From: Thiobacillus thioparus DSM 505
GTDB lineage: Bacteria; Pseudomonadota; Gammaproteobacteria; Burkholderiales; Thiobacillaceae
Direction: 5' to 3'
DNA length: 64,000 nt
Assembly (NCBI RefSeq): GCF_000373385.1
Contig: NZ_KB891316.1
Coordinates: forward strand, 248,001 to 312,000
In this document: positions 1 through 6,447 of the stretch, in pieces
How the letters are laid out: every line of letters begins with the position of its first letter
How positions within the stretch are numbered: the stretch's first letter is position 1
Notes under the pieces: model-generated
Told to the model about the DNA's origin: nothing
The model's input: the letters and a program-made list of their open reading frames with translations, nothing else
Databases searched by the model: none
Position numbers and translations under genes: made by a program

Positions 1-366
1 ATACAGATTGACCAGCAGGTCATCCTGCACGTCGCCGACTTTGGCGCGCATGATGGTCATGACGTCGTTGAGCAAGTCGTCACGGTTTTCGATGAAGGAA
101 AAATAGTTGCCGACCGCGCACACCGTCACCTGTGCGCCGCGCACGATCCAGCCTTGCACCGGACGGCACCCGCAGCTCTCGGAGAAGGAATCGAGGATTT
201 CGGCCTGCATGTTGACCGACAGGGTATTGGCACGGCACAGGATCGACGCCATGCGCGCAAATTCGTCGGTCAGTGCGCCTTGATAAGAGAAGCGGTCGCC
301 ACGGTATGCATATTCGCCGGCAGCGATGACGCCGGGGATTGCCATGAGTTGCTTTACGATGTGCAT
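1..366 (-). CDS. DUF2173 family protein (3' end cut off by window edge)
   Basis: The visible protein is 122 residues and still open at the window edge. It begins MHIVKQLMAIPGVIAAGEYA and carries a RGDRFSYQG stretch, a segment with three cysteines in SESCGCRP...CAVGNYF, and a FIENRDDLLNDVM segment. This matches my memory of the DUF2173 family, short roadblock-like proteins common in sulfur-oxidising proteobacteria and of unknown function; family members are only a little longer than what is seen, so few residues should be missing. The ATG at 366 is chosen because a strong AAGGAGG ribosome-binding site lies just upstream on the minus strand. It is divergent from the RDD gene across 79 bp. The family call is from pattern memory only. 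Confidence 0.6.
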   Translation of the reverse strand, partial: MHIVKQLMAIPGVIAAGEYAYRGDRFSYQGALTDEFARMASILCRANTLSVNMQAEILDSFSESCGCRPVQGWIVRGAQVTVCAVGNYFSFIENRDDLLNDVMTIMRAKVGDVQDDLLVNLY

Positions 367-445
367 CGAGCCCCCTCCTTGGTTTTGATTTGTATGCGGC
401 GCGCTGTGGCAAAGTGTCGCACCTAAGTCGCAATATAGAGCCTCC

Positions 446-883
446 ATGCAAGACAACGCAATAGCCCCCATCTCTGCCACTTTTCTGGCGCGCGTCGCCG
501 CGATGATCTACGAGCTGCTGCTGGTGACCGCAGTCCTGTTCGTTGCCTCGCTTCCTTTTCTCTATCTGGTTGGCAATGCCGAGACCGGCTGGCGGCATTA
601 TGTCTTTCAGTTGTATCTGATCGGCGTGTTGTTCGCCTACTTCAGCGCGTTCTGGATGCGCAGCGGGCAAACCCTGGCCATGAAAACCTGGCGTATCCGG
701 CTGGTCGATCTGAACGGCGGCCGCCCCACCCTCCGGCAGTCCGCACTACGCTTCGTCTTTGCACTGCTCGGCCTCGCGCTGGCAGGCGCCGGTTTCTGGT
801 GGGCTCTGTTCGACCGCGACCGCCAGTTCCTGCACGACCGCCTGGCACGCACCCGCCTGGTTCGAGTGCCGCGCAAGGCATGA
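446..883 (+). CDS. RDD family membrane protein
   Basis: A 145-residue integral membrane protein with three hydrophobic segments, at about residues 15-40, 50-70 and 100-125. The family's Arg-Asp-Asp motif is partly degenerate: Arg at the start of helix 1 (FLARVAAMIYE), then WRIRLVDLNGGRPTLRQSALRF between helices 2 and 3, which is the characteristic RDD loop. The C-terminus FDRDRQFLHDRLARTRLV is also typical. RDD proteins have no single agreed function; some are linked to ion exchange. The stop codon overlaps the start of the next gene (ATGA), so the two are probably translated together. Confidence 0.8.
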   Translation: MQDNAIAPISATFLARVAAMIYELLLVTAVLFVASLPFLYLVGNAETGWRHYVFQLYLIGVLFAYFSAFWMRSGQTLAMKTWRIRLVDLNGGRPTLRQSALRFVFALLGLALAGAGFWWALFDRDRQFLHDRLARTRLVRVPRKA

Positions 884-1314
884 ACTGGCGCGAGCATCTG
901 CAGACCCGCCTGCTGGAGATCCAGCCGGACAGCGTGTGTGCACTCGATGAGGCCGCCCATCAGCTGGTCCGCAACGTGTTGCATGACATCCCGCTGCACA
1001 CCTCCGACAACAACCCGCCCGCCCAGCCCTGCGCGCTGGCCCTGGGAGTCGACGCGCTGAACGGATTGGACGCGCAGCAGGCACAGCACCTGATCAGCCG
1101 CACGCGCCTCTATGTCGCGCCGCGCCTCCTGCTTGCCGCGCTGCCCGGCTGCGCACTGGACGACGCGGCCTTTCGCGCCCTCGGTTTTACGCTGTCGTCG
1201 ACGGAACCGGCAGAAGGTCCGCGCATCTACTACTACGACCTCGAAACCTACAAGACAGTGCCGGACTGGCTCAATCCCCGCTTCTGGGCACATCCCGAAC
1301 GCTGGGAACCCTGA
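880..1314 (+). CDS. DUF6231 family protein
   Basis: A 144-residue soluble protein, starting at the ATG that overlaps the stop of the RDD gene by 4 bases. The C-terminal YDLETYKTVPDWLNPRFWAHPERW block strongly resembles the end of DUF6231 proteins, which are conserved but uncharacterised in proteobacteria and look like shortened methyltransferase-like folds (only a weak LALGVDALNGLD strand is visible, and no SAM-binding glycine motif). No catalytic residues can be named. An upstream in-frame start would lie inside the RDD gene and is rejected. Function unknown. Confidence 0.65.
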   Translation: MNWREHLQTRLLEIQPDSVCALDEAAHQLVRNVLHDIPLHTSDNNPPAQPCALALGVDALNGLDAQQAQHLISRTRLYVAPRLLLAALPGCALDDAAFRALGFTLSSTEPAEGPRIYYYDLETYKTVPDWLNPRFWAHPERWEP

Positions 1315-1447
1315 AAAGGACGCCGCCCCACTTCGTAGCCACGCTCCGGCCAACCTGCATGGTATGGCTGCGCTGCGCGCTTCCGCGCGCAAGCGCCCCC
1401 GCATACGTTACACTGGCCTCTGCCTCGCTCCGTCCTGCCCGACTGCC

Positions 1448-1867
1448 ATGAACTTCACCCCCCACAACACACTTGAAGAACAGCTTGCCGCCGTCCACGC
1501 CGGCACGCTCGATCCCGAGACCTTCGTGCTGCGCCTGCTCGACCAGCAGCTGTTCATGCCGGTGCGCGACGAGAAGGACGCCATTCAAGGTTTCCAGCGC
1601 TCGACCCAAGCCGAGCCGCTGATCATCGAAGACGAGGACGGCGAGCGCGTGCTGGTGATGTTCACCAGTCCCGAACGCGCCAAGCCGTTTGTCGAACATT
1701 TCCCCGACTTCTCGGGCGGCCTGCTGACCGAGTTTTCCTGGCTGCTGCGCCGCATCGGCGGCGGCATACCGATTGCGTTGAACCCTGGCTGGGACATCGG
1801 CATGGATTTCGATGCCGACATGATTGCGCAACTGGTGGCGCAACTCCCGCCCGAACAACCGGTCTGA
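1448..1867 (+). CDS. SseB-like family protein
   Basis: A 139-residue protein. Its pattern fits the SseB N-terminal domain family (PF07179): an N-terminal helix (LEEQLAAVHAGTLDPETFVLRLLDQQLFMPV), a central EDEDGERVLVMFTSPERAKPF strand-turn-helix, and a C-terminal IPIALNPGWDIGMDFDADMIAQL. Members have no settled biochemical role. The ATG at 1448 opens at the point where the family homology begins; the longer open frame upstream is low-complexity read-through. It is followed after 29 bp by the FAD-linked oxidase, but nothing shows that the two work together. Confidence 0.7.
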   Translation: MNFTPHNTLEEQLAAVHAGTLDPETFVLRLLDQQLFMPVRDEKDAIQGFQRSTQAEPLIIEDEDGERVLVMFTSPERAKPFVEHFPDFSGGLLTEFSWLLRRIGGGIPIALNPGWDIGMDFDADMIAQLVAQLPPEQPV

Positions 1868-1896
1868 CGCACCCCCCCCTGCCTCATCGCTTCGCC

Positions 1897-3279
1897 ATGT
1901 TGTCCGACCGCGTGCTTGCCGCCTTCCGTTCCGCCCTCGGGGCCGATCGCGTCTTCGATGACGCCGCCACGCGCGCGCTCTATGCCTGCGATGAAACGCC
2001 GCGCCGGGTCGAACCCGACGCCGTACTGTTCCCGTCTTCGCACGACGAAGTGCTTGCGCTCGTGCACGCCGCCTTCGAACACCGGATCGCACTGACCCCG
2101 CGCGGCGCTGGTTCCGGCAACGTCGGCGGCGCGCTGCCCGCGCCCGGCAGCGTCGTCGTCAGCTTCGAATGCATGCGCCGCGTGCTCGAATTCGACCCGG
2201 CCAACCGGCTCATCGTCGTCGAGCCCGGCGTGGTCACCGAGGAAATCGACCGCACTGCGCGCGGCGCCGGACTGTTCTATCCGCCCGACCCCGGCAGCAG
2301 CGCCTATTGCCGCATCGGCGGCAACCTCGCGATGAACGCCGCCGGCCCGCGTGCCGTGAAATACGGCGTCACCCGCGACTACGTACTGGGGCTGCGCGCC
2401 GTCACCGGCGACGGCCGCGAAATCCGTACCGGCTGCCGCACCACCAAGGGCGTCACCGGCTACGACCTCACCCGTCTGCTGATCGGGTCCGGCGGCACCC
2501 TTGCCCTCATCACCGAGGCCACGCTGAAACTGCTGCCCGCGCCGGAGGCCGTCGCCACCCTGCGCCTGTGTTTTGCCAGCAACCGGGCCGCGCTCGATGC
2601 GGTCGGCCGTGCCATGCGCCAGGCTGTGGTACCCAGTGCGCTCGAGTTCATGGACCGGCATGCCCTCGACGCCATCCGACCGACCGGCGCGGCGGACGAT
2701 CTGCCGCCTGGCACGCAGGCCCTGCTGATGGTCGAGGCCGACGGTGCCGCGCAGGATCTTCCGCGTCAGATCGCCGCGCTGGAACAGGCGCTCGCCGGCA
2801 ACGGTCTGCTCGAAATGAAGAGCGGATTCGCGCGCGCCGACATCACCCGGCTGTGGACGGCGCGCAAATCGCTGTCGCACGCAGTCAAGCAGATCGCGCC
2901 GCTGAAGATCAACGAAGACGTCGTAGTGCCCGTGTCGCAGCTCGCCGACCTCGTCGACTTCCTCGACCACACCGCGCAGACCCAACAGCTGCCGATCGTC
3001 TCGTTCGGCCATGCCGGCAACGGCAACCTGCACGTCAACCTGATGGTGCACCCCGACGACGATGGCGAAATGGCGCGTGCGCGCCTGGCGCTCGATACCA
3101 TCATGCTGCGCGTACTGGCACTGGGCGGCACGCTCTCGGGCGAGCACGGCATCGGTACCGAAAAACGCCGCTTCGTGCCGCAGGAAATCGATCCTCCCAC
3201 GCTCGACCTGATGCGCGCGATCAAACGGCAATTCGATCCGCACGGCCTGCTCAATCCCGGCAAACTTTTTCCTGACTGA
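1897..3279 (+). CDS. glcD: FAD-binding oxidase, GlcD / D-lactate dehydrogenase type
   Basis: A 460-residue flavoprotein of the vanillyl-alcohol-oxidase fold. The FAD-binding loop is at about residues 68-80 (PRGAGSGNVGGALP), where most GlcD proteins have TGLSGG, and the FAD domain continues through VKYGVTRDYVLG and KGVTGYDLTRLLIGSGGTL. The C-terminal FAD_oxidase_C half carries the metal/substrate-binding SFGHAGNGNLHVN and GEHGIGTEKRR motifs. Family members oxidise glycolate, D-lactate or other 2-hydroxy acids and pass electrons to the respiratory chain. GlcD normally works with GlcE and the iron-sulfur GlcF. Neither is present here, so this may be a stand-alone D-2-hydroxyacid dehydrogenase or its partners lie elsewhere. 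In an autotroph, glycolate from Rubisco oxygenation is a plausible substrate (inference). Confidence 0.78.
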   Translation: MLSDRVLAAFRSALGADRVFDDAATRALYACDETPRRVEPDAVLFPSSHDEVLALVHAAFEHRIALTPRGAGSGNVGGALPAPGSVVVSFECMRRVLEFDPANRLIVVEPGVVTEEIDRTARGAGLFYPPDPGSSAYCRIGGNLAMNAAGPRAVKYGVTRDYVLGLRAVTGDGREIRTGCRTTKGVTGYDLTRLLIGSGGTLALITEATLKLLPAPEAVATLRLCFASNRAALDAVGRAMRQAVVPSALEFMDRHALDAIRPTGAADDLPPGTQALLMVEADGAAQDLPRQIAALEQALAGNGLLEMKSGFARADITRLWTARKSLSHAVKQIAPLKINEDVVVPVSQLADLVDFLDHTAQTQQLPIVSFGHAGNGNLHVNLMVHPDDDGEMARARLALDTIMLRVLALGGTLSGEHGIGTEKRRFVPQEIDPPTLDLMRAIKRQFDPHGLLNPGKLFPD

Positions 3280-3294
3280 GATCGCCGCGAAGGC

Positions 3295-3323
3295 TTTACA
3301 AGCACGAAATGCATCTATAGAAT
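3295..3323 (+). promoter_or_regulatory. Sigma-70 promoter for the tRNA-Ala transcript
   Basis: TTTACA (3295-3300) and TAGAAT (3318-3323) are separated by exactly 17 bp, placing transcription start near 3330, a few bases before the mature tRNA at 3337. This is the clearest vegetative promoter match in the first 10 kb. Confidence 0.65.
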
Positions 3324-3336
3324 GCGCGGCTTCGTT

Positions 3337-3412
<76 letters not shown>

Positions 3413-3428
3413 ACTGACAGGATGTACG

Positions 3429-3632
3429 ATGCACAAGCTTGGCGTCATCACCACACTGCTGGGGTTGATCCTGAGTGTAACGGGCTTGGCTGTCGGGTTT
3501 TGGGAAATGCTTCATGGCAACGGGAACGCACAGTACTGGCTCTCGCTGATACCATTGGGGTTCGTCGGATTGTTTGTCGGCGTCACCTTGACCCAGCTGT
3601 ACAACAAGCAGGAAGGGCGCAAGCCTGAGTAG
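3429..3632 (+). CDS. Small two-helix membrane protein between tRNA genes
   Basis: A 67-residue protein with two hydrophobic helices, about residues 6-28 (GVITTLLGLILSVTGLAVGF) and 37-57 (LSLIPLGFVGLFVGVTLTQL), a short polar loop and a charged tail (NKQEGRKPE). I do not recognise a named family. It lies wholly between tRNA-Ala and tRNA-Glu on the same strand, 16 nt after the first and 30 nt before the second, so it is likely on the tRNA transcript. The balanced hydrophobic/charged layout with sensible termini argues for a real gene. No clean ribosome-binding site is visible; CAGGATG sits 6-12 bases ahead of the start. Confidence 0.6.
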   Translation: MHKLGVITTLLGLILSVTGLAVGFWEMLHGNGNAQYWLSLIPLGFVGLFVGVTLTQLYNKQEGRKPE

Positions 3633-3662
3633 TAAAAGTTGGCGGTTCACACCGTCGTCCGG

Positions 3663-3738
3663 GTCCCCATCGTCTAGAGGCCTAGGACATCGCCCTTTCA
3701 CGGCGGTAACCGGGGTTCGAATCCCCGTGGGGACGCCA
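3663..3738 (+). tRNA. tRNA-Glu (anticodon TTC)
   Basis: A complete 76-nt cloverleaf. The acceptor stem GTCCCCA pairs with TGGGGAC, the anticodon loop CTTTCAC gives TTC, the T arm is CGGGG-TTCGAAT-CCCCG, and the 3' CCA is encoded. It probably shares the transcript that begins before tRNA-Ala, since no separate promoter is evident in the 30 nt before it. Confidence 0.97.
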
Positions 3739-3755
3739 CCTTACATCCGTAAGGT
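3738..3755 (+). terminator. Hairpin just after tRNA-Glu
   Basis: The inverted repeat ACCTTAC / GTAAGGT with a 4-nt loop begins at the last base of the tRNA-Glu CCA. No T run follows, so it may be a processing or Rho-dependent end signal rather than a classical terminator. The rest of the interval up to the tRNA-Arg gene shows no gene. Confidence 0.35.
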
Positions 3756-3867
3756 GATCAAGATCCAGCCCTTCCCGGGTTGGCAAAAATCAAACTGAAC
3801 CGAATACAGCCTAGGAAATGACGGCTGGCTTTTATCTGTGTGCGACGCACATCGGGCGAATCCAACG

Positions 3868-3943
3868 TGGCGCCCCGAAGACGAATCGAACGTCCGACCT
3901 ACCCCTTAGGAGGGGGTTGCTCTATCCACTGAGCTACCGGGGC
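3868..3943 (-). tRNA. tRNA-Arg (anticodon CCT)
   Basis: A 76-nt cloverleaf on the minus strand. The acceptor stem GCCCCGG pairs with TCGGGGC (one G:U pair), T8-A9 follow, the anticodon loop CTCCTAA gives CCT, the T loop is TTCGATT, the discriminator is G and CCA is encoded. It reads AGG arginine codons, which are rare in such GC-rich genomes. A TAGAAT -10 element lies upstream at 3953-3958 on the minus strand. Confidence 0.96.
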
Positions 3944-3969
3944 GTGGCGCGCATTCTACCGAATACCGT

Positions 3970-3997
3970 GTGTATACACGAACTGTCGCGTATACAC
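3970..3997. repeat. Direct repeat GTATACAC x2 in the tRNA-Arg / peroxiredoxin divergent region
   Basis: GTATACAC occurs at 3972-3979 and again at 3990-3997, 18 bp apart. The first copy is part of the perfect palindrome GTGTATACAC (3970-3979). The pair sits where the tRNA-Arg -35 region and the peroxiredoxin promoter should be, so it could be a regulator-binding site or overlapping AT-rich promoter elements. Confidence 0.4.
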
Positions 3998-4042
3998 TCC
4001 GTATCTGCCACGGGCAGTCTATGATGCATCTCAGGAGAACTT

Positions 4043-4618
4043 ATGTTCAAAATGATAATGGGCGGACTGGCGGTGCTGCTGCTGGCTGCGAGCGTGGCGT
4101 TCTGGATGCTGAGACCCGGTACGCAACGGACGGAAGGCAGTGCCGCGCCGGACTTCGCCCTGCAGGACCAGAACGGCCGGATGCACCGTCTGAGCGACTA
4201 CGCCGGACGCTGGCTGGTCCTGTATTTCTATCCGCGCGACGACACGCCGGTCTGCACCCGCGAAGCCTGCCGTTTCCGCGACGACATCGGCACCCTGGGA
4301 AAACTCGATGCGGCCGTAGTCGGTGTCAGCGTCGACAGCACGCGTTCGCATGCCGATTTTTCCCGCAAGTACGGCCTGCCGTTTCCACTGCTGTCCGACC
4401 CCGACGGGCGTACCGCCAGTGCCTATGACAGCCTGCTCAACCTCGGAATCATTCGGTTCGCCCGCCGCCACACGTTCATCATTGCCCCGGATGGACGCAT
4501 CGCAGCCCGGTTCGATCACGTAGACCCCGCGCGACATGCCGAAGAAGTCAGGGATGCCCTGCGAAGTTTGCAGGGTTCCGGCGCTCCCCACATTTTCGCG
4601 GCGGCGGGCCGTGGCTAA
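4043..4618 (+). CDS. Membrane-anchored peroxiredoxin (Bcp/AhpC-TSA type)
   Basis: A 191-residue thiol peroxidase. Residues 1-24 form a hydrophobic signal anchor, so the enzyme should face the periplasm. The thioredoxin-fold domain follows (APDFALQDQNGRMHRLSDYAGRWLVLYFYPRDDTPVC). The peroxidatic Cys lies in TPVCTREAC, with a second Cys five residues later, the Bcp-type resolving position. SVDSTRSHADFSRKYGLPFPLLSDPDG is the usual substrate-pocket region. It reduces hydroperoxides with thioredoxin-like donors. The start has a good AGGAGA ribosome-binding site. Its last bases overlap the GTG start of the diguanylate cyclase, so the two are probably co-translated. Confidence 0.85.
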   Translation: MFKMIMGGLAVLLLAASVAFWMLRPGTQRTEGSAAPDFALQDQNGRMHRLSDYAGRWLVLYFYPRDDTPVCTREACRFRDDIGTLGKLDAAVVGVSVDSTRSHADFSRKYGLPFPLLSDPDGRTASAYDSLLNLGIIRFARRHTFIIAPDGRIAARFDHVDPARHAEEVRDALRSLQGSGAPHIFAAAGRG

Positions 4619-5852
4619 CCCCCCCCCGCCCACGAATCCCAGCCCTATACAGAGGGGGTTTTCTCCCCTTATCGGAACCGCCTTTATTGCCCTGATCGCA
4701 TTGATCTGCGGCCTTTTGTTCAACAGCCTGTTCCAGCTCAAGGCGCTGGGCAGGCAATTGAACATCGTGGTCGAGCTTCACAATCGCAAGATCGACCTCA
4801 TCACGCAAACCCAGGTGGCGGCGCATATCCGCACTGACAGCCTGTTCCGCATGGTGCTGACCGACGACCCCTTCGAACGCGACGCCCATTTCCTGCAATT
4901 CAACCATGCAGGCTTTCTTGTCATGCAAGGGCGCAACGCGCTACATGAGCTTGGGCTCACCGCCACCGAGCAGCGCAACTTCGATGCCCAGACGCAACTG
5001 ATCATGCGAATCCGGGCGGTACAAGAGCGCCTGATCGATCTGCTTCATGCCAATCAGGGCCTTATGGCGCGCCAGGTTCTGGTACACGAAGCCATTCCCC
5101 TTCAGGAACAGTTCAACCGGCAGCTGGCCACGATGCGCACGGCCTACCAGAGGGCCAATCTGGCCGCCCAGAAACAGGCGCAGCAGACCTACCGGCACGC
5201 GCTTTATCTCACACTGGCCTTCGGTCTCGCGGCCATCACGCTGGCGCTGCTGATCGCCTGGCAGACGACACGCAAGATCAAACTGAAGTCGCAACGAATT
5301 CACGACCAGATGGAAGAACTGGAACAGTCGCGTGCTGCACTGCGCGAAGAGGCCACCCACGACCCCCTGACCGGCTTGGCCAACCGGCGGCTGTTCTACG
5401 ACCGGCTGCAGCAGGCGATCCGCCATGCCCTGCGCTATGGCGGCAAAGTGGGCATCCTGTACCTGGACATGGATCGTTTCAAGGACATCAACGACCGGCA
5501 CGGCCATCACGTCGGCGATGCCGTATTGATGGAAGTGGCGCAAAGACTGAAGGATTGCGTACGCGAATCCGATTCGGTGGCGCGCCTGGGCGGAGACGAG
5601 TTCGTGATATTGCTGGAAGGTGTTCAGGGACGCCAGGACTGCATTGCCGCAGCCCTCAAGATCGAACAAAGTCTGGCGCAAACCGCCCGCTTCGGCGACC
5701 TGCATCTGGAGATCGACGCCAGCATCGGCCAGGCACTCTACCCCGACGACGGCAACGACGAAGACGCCTTGATCCGGGCGGCCGACGCGGCCATGTATCA
5801 GGTCAAATCCGGCAGCGAGTCCGAGCGTCAGAGCCGTCTGCCGTTTCAGTAA
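4611..5852 (+). CDS. Membrane diguanylate cyclase (GGDEF)
   Basis: A 413-residue enzyme making cyclic-di-GMP from GTP. One transmembrane helix lies at about residues 18-40, then a mostly helical periplasmic sensor region of ~150 residues resembling four-helix-bundle sensors, a second helix at about 200-222, a short coiled coil (QMEELEQSRAALREE) and the catalytic domain. The active motif is an intact GGDEF, preceded five residues earlier by RESD, a product-inhibition (I-site) RxxD. No EAL domain is present. GTG at 4611, overlapping the peroxiredoxin stop by 8 nt, is preferred; an ATG at 4536 in the same frame would lie deep inside the upstream gene. Confidence 0.88.
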   Translation: MANPPPPTNPSPIQRGFSPLIGTAFIALIALICGLLFNSLFQLKALGRQLNIVVELHNRKIDLITQTQVAAHIRTDSLFRMVLTDDPFERDAHFLQFNHAGFLVMQGRNALHELGLTATEQRNFDAQTQLIMRIRAVQERLIDLLHANQGLMARQVLVHEAIPLQEQFNRQLATMRTAYQRANLAAQKQAQQTYRHALYLTLAFGLAAITLALLIAWQTTRKIKLKSQRIHDQMEELEQSRAALREEATHDPLTGLANRRLFYDRLQQAIRHALRYGGKVGILYLDMDRFKDINDRHGHHVGDAVLMEVAQRLKDCVRESDSVARLGGDEFVILLEGVQGRQDCIAAALKIEQSLAQTARFGDLHLEIDASIGQALYPDDGNDEDALIRAADAAMYQVKSGSESERQSRLPFQ

Positions 5853-5858
5853 AGCGAA

Positions 5859-6434
5859 TCAGCGCGGCTTCAGACGGATCGCCTCGCGTTCGCGCCGCGC
5901 CTTGGCACCCCATATCCACACATACTGCACGCCGGAAGCCACGGCGATGACGAAGACAGCGACGAACAGAGCATGCAGCCAGTCGCCCAGCGACAGCAGC
6001 CCGGCCAGTCCGCCCAACACCAGTGACAGCAACGACAGCTCCGCGAACATGTGCGTCTTGCCCAGCCAGGTCGGGTGGATTTCCAGGTGCCCCGCCAGGC
6101 CGCGATAGCTCAACGCACCCAGCACGATGATGCTGTCGCGCAACAGGATCGCCAGCGTCACCCACAGCGGGATCGCACCCACCTGGGTCAGCATGACCAG
6201 CGTCACCACGCCCAGTGCCTTGTCGGCGACGGTATCGAGCGCAGCGCCGAGCTGGGTCAGCTGATTGAGCCAGCGTGCCAGCAGGCCGTCGATGCCATCC
6301 GATACCGCGGCGGCGAGAAACAGCCAGCACGCGGCGTCCCAACGCTGCTGCAGGATGAGCCATGCCACGCCCGGAACGGCAGCCAGGCGCAGCAGGGTGA
6401 TGACGTTCGGCAGATTGAATACGCGTTCGCTCAT
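5859..6434 (-). CDS. CDP-alcohol phosphatidyltransferase family protein
   Basis: A 191-residue polytopic membrane enzyme. It has the full CDP-alcohol phosphotransferase signature D-x2-DG-x2-AR-x8-G-x3-D-x3-D, seen as SDGIDGLLAR...LGAALDTVADK at about residues 45-72. These aspartates bind the metal and CDP-diacylglycerol. The closest well-known relative by length is PgsA (phosphatidylglycerophosphate synthase), but the divergence leaves cardiolipin-type or other head groups possible. It follows hrpA by 13 nt and ends 6 nt from the convergent diguanylate cyclase. Confidence 0.82.
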   Translation of the reverse strand: MSERVFNLPNVITLLRLAAVPGVAWLILQQRWDAACWLFLAAAVSDGIDGLLARWLNQLTQLGAALDTVADKALGVVTLVMLTQVGAIPLWVTLAILLRDSIIVLGALSYRGLAGHLEIHPTWLGKTHMFAELSLLSLVLGGLAGLLSLGDWLHALFVAVFVIAVASGVQYVWIWGAKARREREAIRLKPR

Positions 6435-6447
6435 GCGCTAACCGTAC

